64,000 nucleotides of DNA from Butyrivibrio fibrisolvens (GCF_023206215.1 NZ_CP065800.1:2790001-2854000), one strand, 5' to 3'; shown: positions 28,141 through 37,050, numbered from the stretch's first letter. The notes: generated from the letters alone by a model not told the origin. Numbers and translations: made by a program.

Positions 28141-28365
28141 TTAGTTTGTAATAAACGTTATAGGCGCTACGTACCTACTTGACCCATCGTCCATAGTTTC
28201 TTCAACTCTTCCGAATATCCCCCATACAAGCATGCCTATAAGAATAAGGCATGCACCAAGCAAAATGATCCATATGCCAGGAGAGGAAATACGTATATAA
28301 TCATTTAATTTTTCGGGGGAACCAATCTTCTCGACACTTTTGGGTCTGAAAACACTATCACTCAT
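28141..28365 (-). CDS. Mini HlyD-like membrane anchor of an NHLM-type exporter
   Basis: A 74-residue protein with a single membrane segment (about 29-50, PGIWIILLGACLILIGM). SPEKLNDYIRISSPGIW followed by WGIFGRVEETM matches what I know of the N-terminus of the membrane-fusion protein (HlyD-like) of NHLM bacteriocin systems, but the coiled-coil and periplasmic parts are absent; the frame ends in a normal stop and only 45 bases remain before the next gene. It is either a specialised short adaptor or a remnant after deletion. Lying at the expected place, just before the peptidase ABC gene, supports the family link. Confidence 0.6.
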   Translation of the reverse strand: MSDSVFRPKSVEKIGSPEKLNDYIRISSPGIWIILLGACLILIGMLVWGIFGRVEETMDDGSSRYVAPITFITN

Positions 28366-28428
28366 CTACTACTCCCGTCTCAATTATTTGTTATCAAAGA
28401 TATGCAATAACAGTCCTATAAACAGGCA

Positions 28429-28836
28429 TTAGAATAATTTAAAGATCCTGAGAATATTGTGACCGTCCTTGTACTCATATATGACACTATCCATGGTCTT
28501 TTTTACTATAAAGATGCCAAGGCCACCAATTTGACGATCTGACGCGCTTAAGGTTGTATCCGGATCCTCTCTTTTAAGCGGATCATAAGGAGTCCCACTA
28601 TCTATAAAAGTAATATTAACACCGGGAGAATCCTCACCTTTTTCAATCTGCACAGTAACAAGCCCATTACCATCCTCATAGGCGTAATAGGCTATATTAG
28701 AAAAGATCTCATCTATTGCAACGTCAATCTGAATCTGTGTCTTAGGAGGACAGCCAAGAGCCTCCAATTCCTCATCTATAAACGAAGTGACAGTATCAAG
28801 ACATTCGACATTGGCCTTGGTAGTCAATTCCTTCAT
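28429..28836 (-). CDS. RsbW/SpoIIAB-like serine kinase (anti-sigma-type ATPase)
   Basis: A 135-residue GHKL ATPase of the HATPase_c_2 type. DVAIDEIFSNIAYYAY (N-box), FIDSGTPYDP (G1-like) and GGLGIFIVKKTMD (G2) are present. Such proteins bind a sigma factor or another target and phosphorylate a STAS antagonist. The start at 28836 follows AAAGGAG; the longer frame start at 28869 is less likely. It lies 48 bases after the STAS gene and before the exporter genes. Confidence 0.85.
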   Translation of the reverse strand: MKELTTKANVECLDTVTSFIDEELEALGCPPKTQIQIDVAIDEIFSNIAYYAYEDGNGLVTVQIEKGEDSPGVNITFIDSGTPYDPLKREDPDTTLSASDRQIGGLGIFIVKKTMDSVIYEYKDGHNILRIFKLF

Positions 28837-28884
28837 AATCAACTCCTTTGAAAATGAGAACATTTTCAAAAATATGGCATCAGA

Positions 28885-29184
28885 TCAAATGATCGTAAGG
28901 ATATCTGAAAAACCTGTTACTTCAAAAATATCCTTAACGGCAGCGCTTACATTTTTGATGCACATAGATCCTTGTTTATTCATTATTTTTTGTGCTGCAA
29001 GAAGAACTCGCAGACCTGCAGATGAGATGTATTCAAGATTTTGAAGATCAAAAACAAGTTCTGAGGAGTTTCCGAGCTTTTCCTTAAGCTCTGACTCGAG
29101 CATAGGAGCTGTAGTAGTATCAAGTCTTCCATCAAGCTCTACATTCATTTTTCCACCATCGTTAGTTGTGTTGATATTCAGCAT
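28885..29184 (-). CDS. STAS-domain anti-sigma-factor antagonist
   Basis: A 99-residue STAS protein: DGRLDTTTAPMLES at the N-terminal strand-helix and FDLQNLEYISSAGLRVLL with the serine that the RsbW-like kinase phosphorylates and the SpoIIE phosphatase restores. AAGGAGG lies just ahead of the ATG at 29184, which is preferred to an upstream in-frame ATG. It is the first gene of the partner-switching/export run and is divergent from the 29429 GGDEF gene; the 244-base gap between them is AT-rich and must hold both promoters. Confidence 0.9.
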   Translation of the reverse strand: MLNINTTNDGGKMNVELDGRLDTTTAPMLESELKEKLGNSSELVFDLQNLEYISSAGLRVLLAAQKIMNKQGSMCIKNVSAAVKDIFEVTGFSDILTII

Positions 29185-29428
29185 AGTATTCCTCCTTATG
29201 AGATGCATTATGCAAAAAATATATTTTTGAAGCGGTGTATATGAATAATGTGACTAAAAAAATCATATTATATATTCATATCGGTATAATAAAGCAAAAA
29301 AAATAGAGAACTAATCTTAAGAATGTAATAAGCAGTTGGTTCATATATGAATGTATAGCTAAATAAATATTACAAATGACCGAAATACAGATGTGTAGCA
29401 CAGGAGTTTCAAGAAAGGAAAAAATCCC

Positions 29429-30514
29429 ATGAGCCTTCTAAAAAGGATTAAAAATGTGCTCATTCCCGAAACTGATGAAAAAATCCATGAACTCTTTGAT
29501 ATGAGCAACATGTCTGCTCTTAAAACTATGGGAATAATCACTGCCATAATCGAAGGGGTTTCTTTAATTATAACATTTATCATCCATATCGAAAATATAC
29601 ATTATGATCAGACAACTATAGTCATGACATCTGTAGTATTCGGATGCCTTCTGACAGCATTTTTTGCAGACCTTTTTGTCAAGAAAAAAATTCACGGTCA
29701 TTATACAGCTGTTTTGATATCCGGTGTAAGTATAATCGTAATGGCAATCTTTGCCATGTATGTGTCATACATGAATTTTATCGATAACAGACAGGTCATC
29801 ATCTTCTACGGAGTTAATATTTGCTTTGTATCTTTTTTCCATATAGCTCCTTTGTTCCAGATATTATTCCTTCTGACAGAGCATCTTATCTTCTATATGC
29901 TGTTATATAACTATAATGGTGCTAAAGGCGTCATAGCAGTCAATGGAGTTATATATCTGCTTATACTGCTTTCGGCCAGTATCATAAGCTATTATCGTGA
30001 AAAAGAGTTCATTACATCAACATATAAAGCCCAGACCATGGCACAGGATATACTGCTAAGATCGTATCAGGATCAGCTCACAGGCCTTCTTAACAGATAC
30101 GCTCTCGATGCTATTCCAAACATCGAAAAGGGAGCTATCTGCCAGATTGCTATGGCTGACATAGATCATTTTAAAAAGTTCAATGACAAATATGGACACC
30201 GAATAGGTGATGAAGTATTAAAGGCTACTGCCTCCTCTCTTCTTGATGTATTCAGAAAAAAGGACAGCTACCGCTATGGCGGAGATGAATTCCTTGTTAT
30301 GACTACAATTCATACAGAAGACGTTTTTAGAGACAGACTTGCAACCTGGGAAAATAAGCTTTCGGAAGTCAGGATCGAGGGCGTGGATGATCCTATTAAA
30401 GTCAGCTACGGCGTGGCATCAGGTCGTATTAATAGCCAGGAAGATGTATTTGCCCTTATCAAAGATGCTGACAATAAACTCCAGAATATAAAATCTATAA
30501 GGCATAGAAAATAG
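29429..30514 (+). CDS. Membrane-bound diguanylate cyclase (GGDEF), paralogue B
   Basis: A 361-residue protein with six or so membrane segments and a C-terminal GGDEF domain (RYGGDEFLVMTT near residue 285, ADIDHFKKFNDKYGHRIGD before it). It is closely similar along its length to the protein at 16221-17309, including the shared MSNMS and ITAI segments near residue 30. AAAGGAA gives a fair ribosome binding site. It is divergent from the STAS operon. Confidence 0.88.
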   Translation: MSLLKRIKNVLIPETDEKIHELFDMSNMSALKTMGIITAIIEGVSLIITFIIHIENIHYDQTTIVMTSVVFGCLLTAFFADLFVKKKIHGHYTAVLISGVSIIVMAIFAMYVSYMNFIDNRQVIIFYGVNICFVSFFHIAPLFQILFLLTEHLIFYMLLYNYNGAKGVIAVNGVIYLLILLSASIISYYREKEFITSTYKAQTMAQDILLRSYQDQLTGLLNRYALDAIPNIEKGAICQIAMADIDHFKKFNDKYGHRIGDEVLKATASSLLDVFRKKDSYRYGGDEFLVMTTIHTEDVFRDRLATWENKLSEVRIEGVDDPIKVSYGVASGRINSQEDVFALIKDADNKLQNIKSIRHRK

Positions 30515-30547
30515 AGCGTGCAAGGTTTGAGCCATTAACTAATTGTT

Positions 30548-31828
30548 CTATCTTGTAGAGTGCAATTTATAAAACGCTTTTTCAATATCATTTATATCTA
30601 TTGGCTTGGTGACATGGGCGTTCATCCCTGCATCAAGCGCTTTTTGTATGTCTTTGTCAAAGGCATTGGCTGTCATTGCTATAATGGGGATTTTGATAGC
30701 ATCCTCGTGAGAACTTTGTCTTATAAGCCTGGTCGCCTCATAACCGTCAAGTTCCGGCATCTGAACATCCATAAGAATAAGATCATAATTGTAAGCGGGA
30801 CTGTTTAGATAAGTATCAATAAGTTTTCTCCCATTGGAGTCTATATGTATGACTGCTCCCTGACGCGAAAGAATCTCTGATAAAATCCCTGCATTTAGCT
30901 CATTATCTTCTGCCACAAGGATATTAAGGCCTTTAAGAATGCCGCGATAAGGCTGACTATCAAAACTTTTTGAGCTATCTTTGCTATCCGTGCAATTTAT
31001 ACCATCTGGTCTTTCCGTGATCTTTTTTGAGGAGGATACTATACTATTATCATGAGTATCTGAAATTTCCTGCTCCGCAGGTATAATTACGGTAAACACG
31101 CTTCCCCGGCCCAGCTTACTTTCAAAAGATAAGCTTCCGCCCATTATAGTTACCAGATTCTTTATAAGAACAAGGCCAAGTCCGGTACCGCCGGGATCTG
31201 ACGCATTGTCTTGGTGCTCTCTTTCAAAAGGTGTAAAGATACGCTCTTGGAATTCCTCGGACATACCGCGTCCGTTATCTTTGACAACAAAGATTATCTT
31301 ATTATCACTACCTTTTACAGAAAGTTCGATCAATCCGCCTTTATCTGTATATTTACATGCGTTGGATAAAAGATTTATAAGTATTTGCTTTAAATATTTT
31401 TCATCACAGATGACGTTTCTATGATCAATATTATCTATACTAATTGTAAAAATCTGATCTTTTTCATTAATAAGCGGATCTATGATGGTTCTTATATCAT
31501 CAAGGCAGTCTTCTAAATTGAATTCTGCTTTTTTGCAACCAGCAAAGCCGGATTCTATCCTGCTCATATCAAGGATCTCACCTATTATATCAAGCATATA
31601 GCTTCCGGATTTAAGGATATTATCTGCATAGTCCTTAACTTTAGAGGTATCTGAGGGAATCTCTTTGATAAGCTTTGCATAGCCCATAATAGCATTTAAT
31701 GGCGTGCGAATATCATGTGACATTCGATGGATGAACTGTCTTTGGTCACGGCTATAAGCTACTTCCTTATCAAGTTCTTTCTTAAGTCTTTGATTTTCTT
31801 TTTCAAGATCAGCCAGTTTAGGATCCAC
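30548..31828 (-). CDS. Soluble hybrid histidine kinase (HisKA-HATPase-REC)
   Basis: A 426-residue protein without membrane segments or a recognisable input domain. A coiled coil (residues 5-30) leads into HisKA with RMSHDIRTPLNAIMGY (phosphorylated His), then HATPase_c with NACKYTD (N-box), DNGRGMS and GGTGLGL, a linker rich in Ser and Asp, and a receiver domain with ILVAEDNE and LILMDVQMPELDG (phosphorylated Asp). A GTG start follows AGGAG. No output domain or partner regulator is adjacent; input probably comes from a protein partner bound by the coiled coil. Confidence 0.9.
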   Translation of the reverse strand: MDPKLADLEKENQRLKKELDKEVAYSRDQRQFIHRMSHDIRTPLNAIMGYAKLIKEIPSDTSKVKDYADNILKSGSYMLDIIGEILDMSRIESGFAGCKKAEFNLEDCLDDIRTIIDPLINEKDQIFTISIDNIDHRNVICDEKYLKQILINLLSNACKYTDKGGLIELSVKGSDNKIIFVVKDNGRGMSEEFQERIFTPFEREHQDNASDPGGTGLGLVLIKNLVTIMGGSLSFESKLGRGSVFTVIIPAEQEISDTHDNSIVSSSKKITERPDGINCTDSKDSSKSFDSQPYRGILKGLNILVAEDNELNAGILSEILSRQGAVIHIDSNGRKLIDTYLNSPAYNYDLILMDVQMPELDGYEATRLIRQSSHEDAIKIPIIAMTANAFDKDIQKALDAGMNAHVTKPIDINDIEKAFYKLHSTR

Positions 31829-31990
31829 TTATTTTTTCTCCTATTGTTTGAAATTAACTATGTCATATTTAAGTATATCGTAATATCGTCTGGTTTTAAA
31901 TATACTATCGCTTTCGGATGCGTCTATTCCGTCTATTCTTTCAATATGGTAAAATATATGTATTCTATAGTTCTATGCAGGGGGAATATC

Positions 31991-33079
31991 ATGCAGAAAA
32001 ATATCGAATCAGATACTCAAAAATATTACCAGGAAATGGATAAAGAGAATATACAAAAATTCAGGGAAGTTCTAAACACTCTGCCAGAATTCTGCAGGGC
32101 GTATTTTAGATCAATAGCTGAAAATACCGCTGTAAGAACAAGACTTGGCTATGCATACGATCTTAGGATCTTCTTCGAATTCTTGCATGAGACCAACTCA
32201 TCTTTGGCCAAAATGGATATCAAAGATTTCAAAGTTGAGATTCTTGATATGATCACAAGAGATGATATCGAGGAATACCTTGAATACATAACATTATATG
32301 ACAAAGATGGCAAGGAATTCACCAATTCCGAGAACGGTAAAAAAAGAAAAATTGCAGCTCTTAGATCTATGTACAATTATTTTTTCAAGATGGATAAGAT
32401 ACAGACTAATGCTCCATCCAAGATCAACACACCAAAGCTGCACGAAAAAGCGATCATCAGACTTGAGCCAAACGAAGTTCAGAAGATGTTGGATGTCGTA
32501 GAAGACGGCAAAGAGCTTACAAAGACTCAGAAAAGATTCCATGATAAGACCAAAGTCCGTGATACAGCTCTTGTAACTTTACTTCTTGGAACGGGTATAC
32601 GTGTATCAGAATGTGTAGGTCTTGATATTGATGATATAGATTTTAATACTAATGGTATCAGGGTTCACAGAAAAGGTGGAAACGAATCAATCGTATATTT
32701 CGGTCAGGAAGTTGAAGAAGCGCTTAAAGCTTATCTATCCCAGCGAAATCTGATAGTAGCAAGTTCAGGTCATGAAGAAGCTCTATTCCTATCATTACAG
32801 AATCGAAGGATCACAGTCAGAGCTGTTGAAAATCTTGTCAAAAAATATGCATCGAACGTAACTACTCTAAAAAAGATAACGCCTCACAAGCTTCGTAGTA
32901 CTTTTGGTACAAATCTTTATAATGAAACGGGTGATATATATCTGGTAGCTGATGTTCTGGGTCATAAGGATGTCAATACAACACGTAAGCATTATGCTGC
33001 TCAGAGCGATGCCAACAGGCGTCTTGCAGCCAAAATGGTGCACCTACGCGGCGAAAACGACGTGGATTCTGAGTATTGA
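31991..33079 (+). CDS. Tyrosine recombinase/integrase
   Basis: A 362-residue XerC/D-type recombinase. The N-terminal SAM-like domain (TRLGYAYDLRIFFEFL) is followed by the catalytic domain with the first Arg in LGTGIRVSECVGLD, a Lys in the IRVHRKGGNE hairpin, HKLRSTFGTNLY (HxxR) and VLGHKDVNTTRKHYA (second His and the Tyr nucleophile). It is longer than XerC/D (about 300 residues) and is not next to dnaA, codV or other Xer contexts. GGGGG precedes the ATG at 31991; the open frame runs further upstream but into the kinase gene. No obvious mobile element surrounds it. Confidence 0.9.
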   Translation: MQKNIESDTQKYYQEMDKENIQKFREVLNTLPEFCRAYFRSIAENTAVRTRLGYAYDLRIFFEFLHETNSSLAKMDIKDFKVEILDMITRDDIEEYLEYITLYDKDGKEFTNSENGKKRKIAALRSMYNYFFKMDKIQTNAPSKINTPKLHEKAIIRLEPNEVQKMLDVVEDGKELTKTQKRFHDKTKVRDTALVTLLLGTGIRVSECVGLDIDDIDFNTNGIRVHRKGGNESIVYFGQEVEEALKAYLSQRNLIVASSGHEEALFLSLQNRRITVRAVENLVKKYASNVTTLKKITPHKLRSTFGTNLYNETGDIYLVADVLGHKDVNTTRKHYAAQSDANRRLAAKMVHLRGENDVDSEY

Positions 33080-33102
33080 TCAGTTTTAGTAATCAACTAA
33101 AA

Positions 33103-33132
33103 ACCCCCAAGAAAACTCAATCTCTTGGGGGT
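33103..33132. terminator. Terminator of the tyrosine recombinase gene
   Basis: ACCCCCAAGA and TCTTGGGGGT form a perfect 10-bp stem with a 10-base loop just after the recombinase stop. A strong T tract is missing on the plus strand; an A/T tract lies on the other side. Confidence 0.6.
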
Positions 33133-33200
33133 GGATGTATTTCTATATCCCATTTACAGGATGTAAACAGAAATACAGGGATGTATTTCTATATCCCATT
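33133..33200. repeat. Direct repeat of GGATGTATTTCTATATCCCA
   Basis: A 22-base unit occurs at 33133-33154 and again at 33179-33200, with an inverted fragment (AGAAATAC) between. The core is the complement of the repeat at 6683-6758. It fills the gap between the recombinase terminator and the rsfS stop. Confidence 0.7.
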
Positions 33201-33561
33201 ATAAATCAGATGCCTCGATCTGCTGGCCGTCTCTCCAGATTCTTTCAAGGTCGTAGAACTTTCTGTTCTCATCGTCGAAGATGTGAACTATGATGTCGCC
33301 GTAGTCCATAAGGATCCACTTAGCGCCTTCGTAGCCTTCAATATCCTTAGCTTCATAGCCTGCTCTTCCAAGAGCTTCATCTACATGATCTCCAAGAGCC
33401 TTAACCTGCTTAGTACTGGAGCCGCTTGCGATAATAAAAAGATCAGCCATAACTGATACTTCACTTATATCAAGTACTCTTACGTCTTCAGCTTTTGTGT
33501 CATCAAGTGCTTTGATGGCAAGTCTTGCCATTTCTTTTGACTTTTCTGTTATATTACTCAA
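33199..33561 (-). CDS. rsfS: Ribosomal silencing factor RsfS
   Basis: A 120-residue Iojap/RsfS protein that binds L14 and blocks joining of ribosomal subunits in starvation. Typical segments are DVRVLDISEVSVMADLFIIASG and GAKWILMDYGDIIVHIFDDE near the C-terminus. A TTG start after AAAGG is likely. It is last in the nadD-yqeK-rsfS row common in Firmicutes. Confidence 0.93.
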   Translation of the reverse strand: MSNITEKSKEMARLAIKALDDTKAEDVRVLDISEVSVMADLFIIASGSSTKQVKALGDHVDEALGRAGYEAKDIEGYEGAKWILMDYGDIIVHIFDDENRKFYDLERIWRDGQQIEASDL

Positions 33562-33620
33562 ATTAGTTCGCCTTTCTAAAATAAAATATATGAGTTTATT
33601 TAGGATTATCCTAAAACCTG

Positions 33621-34211
33621 TTAATTATCAGCATTTACAATTTTTGCATAATACTCATATGTCTTGATTGTCATAGGATCCATTTCATCGTCTTGGCCTC
33701 CCAGATAATCAAGTGAGTTCTTTAAGATATGGTATACTGCCCTGTCAAGATCAGAAAGAGCTTCTTTTCTAATGACGTCCATGTCTTTAAGCATCTTTCT
33801 GTTAGGCTCTATAAAATCAGCTGTGAAGATGATCTTATCGAGCTTTGTCATATCAGGACGTCCTGTTGTATGATATCTTATCGCATCAAGAATATATGGA
33901 TCATCTATGTCATATTTATGTCTTGCAAGACACATTCCTGCTTTGGCATGTATGAGCTTCTGGTTCCTCATCTCGATATCAGTTAGCTCAACACCATACT
34001 TTTTACATATCTTTATCTGCTCACTGTGAGGTATGCACTTGGCACAGTCATGAAGCATTCCGGCTATAACAGCTTTCTCTATATCTTCATCGAACACAAA
34101 TGCCATATTAGCTGCTGTATATGCAACTCCAAGAGTATGATCAAATCTGTCCTTTTTAAGGACCTTTTCCATCTCAATACGATATTTCTGAGATGCTTCT
34201 ATAATTTTCAT
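33621..34211 (-). CDS. yqeK: YqeK family HD-domain hydrolase
   Basis: A 196-residue HD-domain protein; YqeK members hydrolyse Ap4A symmetrically. DHTLGVAYTAANMA gives the first His, MLHDCAKCIP the HD pair and AKAGMCLARHKYDI with IRYHTTGRPDMTKLDKIIFTAD-like residues the remaining metal ligands (RYHTTGRP, ADFIEPNR). It lies between nadD and rsfS, 20 bases after nadD. Confidence 0.92.
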   Translation of the reverse strand: MKIIEASQKYRIEMEKVLKKDRFDHTLGVAYTAANMAFVFDEDIEKAVIAGMLHDCAKCIPHSEQIKICKKYGVELTDIEMRNQKLIHAKAGMCLARHKYDIDDPYILDAIRYHTTGRPDMTKLDKIIFTADFIEPNRKMLKDMDVIRKEALSDLDRAVYHILKNSLDYLGGQDDEMDPMTIKTYEYYAKIVNADN

Positions 34212-34231
34212 TGATGAAACAAGATCCTTTC

Positions 34232-34897
34232 TTATGGCGCTATTTTGTCTGGAGCTTCCATGATGTCATCTTCGCATGCACCATTTTCTGAATAAAGCCC
34301 CTTTAATGCTATATACTCTATACAAGCATCAGGCAGCAGGTACTTGATCGACTTATCTGCTCTTACCCTGTCTCTTATCATGGTTGATGAGATTCCAAGT
34401 CTTTCCATATGTATAGATTCAATCCTTGCTTCAGGAACCATAGTCTGAAGTTCTTTGATCCTTGTCTGCAGGTTCTCTTCATCAGTATCATCACGTACTG
34501 CAGCAAGTATAGTACAAGCTCTTAATACATCTTCAAAACGAACCCACTTATCGATCATATTGAGAGTATCTGCGCCAACAATGAAGTAGAGTTCATCTCC
34601 CGGATACATATCTGAGAGCTGTTCGAGAGTCTCAATTGTATATGTATCACCTGGTCTGTCGATCTCGATTCTTGATACCTTGAAGAATGGATTATCTTCA
34701 GTAGCTTTTTTTACAAGCTGATATCTGATCTCGCCGCTTGGTATATCCTGGCCTTTCTTAAAATACGATTCTCCACTTGGAATGAAGATAACCCTATCGA
34801 GTTTAAACTGCTCTCTTGCACATTCTGCAATAAATAAATGAGCATTATGAATAGGATTAAATGTTCCGCCTATTATTCCAATACGTCTTTTTTCCAT
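34232..34897 (-). CDS. nadD: Nicotinate-nucleotide adenylyltransferase NadD
   Basis: A 221-residue nucleotidyltransferase forming nicotinate adenine dinucleotide for NAD synthesis. The nucleotide-binding GIIGGTFNPIHNAHL is at the N-terminus and LGISSTMIRDRV near residue 168 is the second ATP motif. A C-terminal extension of about 15 residues (CEDDIMEAPDKIAP) goes beyond the usual length. It heads the nadD-yqeK-rsfS group. Confidence 0.94.
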   Translation of the reverse strand: MEKRRIGIIGGTFNPIHNAHLFIAECAREQFKLDRVIFIPSGESYFKKGQDIPSGEIRYQLVKKATEDNPFFKVSRIEIDRPGDTYTIETLEQLSDMYPGDELYFIVGADTLNMIDKWVRFEDVLRACTILAAVRDDTDEENLQTRIKELQTMVPEARIESIHMERLGISSTMIRDRVRADKSIKYLLPDACIEYIALKGLYSENGACEDDIMEAPDKIAP

Positions 34898-34924
34898 AAC
34901 TAGCCATCCTTTTTTATACTAATA

Positions 34925-34980
34925 CATTCCTGAATCACTGATTTATAAATACGTATCACAGTATATAAAACTCAGGAATG
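34925..34980. repeat. Hairpin upstream of nadD
   Basis: CATTCCTGA and TCAGGAATG form a perfect 9-bp stem with a 38-base loop in the gap 34898-35109 between nadD and yhbY. No T run follows, so its role is open. Confidence 0.5.
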
Positions 34981-35109
34981 CATTATATTATTTTTCAAGT
35001 AAAGGACCCGTGCCTACTTATGTTTATTGTAGCACAATGTAAGTGCTTGATTTATTAAGATCAGATTAATTTTCCAAGAATAGAGATATGCAAAAACAAA
35101 AGGATATTT

Positions 35110-35409
35110 TTATTTTCTTGGAAGGATGATCTCAGGATTTTCCTGAAATCTCTTGTAAAGAACAACCTTACGTCCGATCACTTCAACAAGGTCTGATCTT
35201 GTACGCTCAGCAAGCATGATTCCTGCTGTCTTAACATCTTCAGGACAGTTTTTTAAGATTGTTATCTTAATAAGTTCTCTTGTATTAAATGCCTCTGATA
35301 CAGCTGTTATTACTTCAGGAGAAACAGCACTTTTGCCTACCTGAAAGATAGGATCAACTGTCTGGGCAAGGCTTCTTAAATAAGCTCTCTGTTTACTTGT
35401 AAACTGCAT
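35110..35409 (-). CDS. yhbY: YhbY family RNA-binding (CRM domain) protein
   Basis: A 99-residue CRM-domain protein associated with pre-50S ribosomes. QRAYLRSLAQTVDPIFQVGK and the later IKITILKNC and GRKVVLYKR are typical. It sits between obgE and nadD, its usual place in Firmicutes. Confidence 0.92.
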   Translation of the reverse strand: MQFTSKQRAYLRSLAQTVDPIFQVGKSAVSPEVITAVSEAFNTRELIKITILKNCPEDVKTAGIMLAERTRSDLVEVIGRKVVLYKRFQENPEIILPRK

Positions 35410-35541
35410 ATTATATTCACACTTTCCAGGCTGTAGCAGCCTTCTACATAATCAATAAAACTCAAACGATGATATGAAATTGGTATAGTCATGACAGTAT
35501 GTCAAAAGACTTAGAAGTTTTCTAATACCAGGCAATAAGAC

Positions 35542-36936
35542 TTATTCATTGTCAAAATCATCCATATCAATGTCATCCATATCAAAATCTGCAGGGTCGA
35601 ACTCATCTGAAGTATCATCAGGAGACTTGGTGTCTGCATTCCTGTAATAATCAAATGCAAGACCATACATACGTACAGTATCTCCTTCCTGAATGTTAAG
35701 CTCTTCAAGTCTGTCAAGGATTCCGTTTTCTGCAAGGAAGTTCTGGAAGAAGGCAAAACCTTTTTCAGAATCAAGGTTGGTATAACCAAGCATCTTCTCA
35801 ATCTTAGGGCCTTCTACAACATACTCATGTTCCTTGGAATCATATTCTACTGTGAATGCTTCATTGACAGTCTTAAGCTCAACTTCAGGATCATATTCCT
35901 GATCATATACAACAGGCTTTTCGCCAAGTTCTTCAAGATTGGTGCTTACATAATACAAAAGCTCTTTAAGACCCATTCCTGTAAGAGTGGAAAGAGGGAA
36001 TACTTTTACACCCTTAGGCTCAAACTCAGCCTTGATCTTATCAACAACTTCCTTGGCCTCTTCTTCTGTAAGCATATCTAGCTTATTAGCTGCGATTATC
36101 TGCTTCTTGCTGCCAAGATCAGAATTGTAATTGGCAAGTTCCTTGTTGATAGCATATATATCTTCGATCGGGTCACGGCCTTCTGTCGAGGCTGCATCGA
36201 CCACGTGAATTATCATTCTGGTTCTGTCTATATGGCGGAGGAACTCATGTCCAAGACCTGCACCTTCTGATGCACCTTCTATAAGGCCGGGTATATCTGC
36301 AACTACAAATCCCTTTGCATCATGAAGATCAACAACACCAAGCATAGGTGTAAGTGTAGTGAAGTGATAGTTCGCTACCTTGGGCTTTGCATTGGATACC
36401 TTGGAAAGGAAAGTTGATTTACCTACATTAGGAAAGCCTGCAAGACCTACGTCTGCAATAACTTTAAGCTCTAATATAAGTTCAAGTTCCTTGGCCGGTT
36501 GTCCGGGTTGTGCATATTTGGGCGCCTGCATTGTAGATGTGGCATAATGCATATTACCATTGCCACCTCTTCCGCCTTTTAATAAAATTACTCTGTGATT
36601 GTCGCCTGACATATCGGCAATGACTTTGCCGCTTGAGGCTTCTCTGATAACAGTGCCTTCAGGGACTCTTAACACGATGTCCTTACCGGATTTGCCGGTA
36701 CATCTGTTCTGTCCGCCTTCAGCGCCGTCTTCTGCCTTGTATTTACCACCATAGTGATAATCTGACAGTGTATTAAGACCGTTATCTACCTGAAAGATAA
36801 CATCGCCGCCCTTACCGCCATCTCCGCCGTTAGGGCCACCTGATGCGACGAATTTTTCTCTGCGAAAAGAAACGTGGCCGTCGCCGCCTTTACCGCTTCT
36901 TACATAAATCCTTGCCTGATCTACAAACTGAGGCAT
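35542..36936 (-). CDS. obgE: Obg/CgtA GTPase
   Basis: A 464-residue ribosome-assembly and stringent-response GTPase. The Gly-rich Obg fold is residues 1-158 (SGKGGDGHVSFRREKFV), the G domain about 160-335 has GFPNVGKST (G1), DIPGLIEGASEG (G3) and NKLD (G4), and an OCT domain follows (about 350-430). A very acidic tail (DEFDPADFDMDDIDMDDFD) ends the protein. It lies downstream of the L21-Prp-L27 genes, separated by a terminator. Confidence 0.96.
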   Translation of the reverse strand: MPQFVDQARIYVRSGKGGDGHVSFRREKFVASGGPNGGDGGKGGDVIFQVDNGLNTLSDYHYGGKYKAEDGAEGGQNRCTGKSGKDIVLRVPEGTVIREASSGKVIADMSGDNHRVILLKGGRGGNGNMHYATSTMQAPKYAQPGQPAKELELILELKVIADVGLAGFPNVGKSTFLSKVSNAKPKVANYHFTTLTPMLGVVDLHDAKGFVVADIPGLIEGASEGAGLGHEFLRHIDRTRMIIHVVDAASTEGRDPIEDIYAINKELANYNSDLGSKKQIIAANKLDMLTEEEAKEVVDKIKAEFEPKGVKVFPLSTLTGMGLKELLYYVSTNLEELGEKPVVYDQEYDPEVELKTVNEAFTVEYDSKEHEYVVEGPKIEKMLGYTNLDSEKGFAFFQNFLAENGILDRLEELNIQEGDTVRMYGLAFDYYRNADTKSPDDTSDEFDPADFDMDDIDMDDFDNE

Positions 36937-37050
36937 TATATACTCCGTTTCTGACCGTCATCACAGAAAATGCATATAACTTCTAGAATCATTTAATTCC
37001 AACAGTCTAACAAATATGCCTTTTCCATTCCATCAGTCGAATCTTTTTTC

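Noticed and set aside
31727..31990. Upstream open extension of the tyrosine recombinase with a hydrophobic N-terminus
   Set aside because: It overlaps the kinase gene on the other strand and the strong ribosome binding site lies at 31991.
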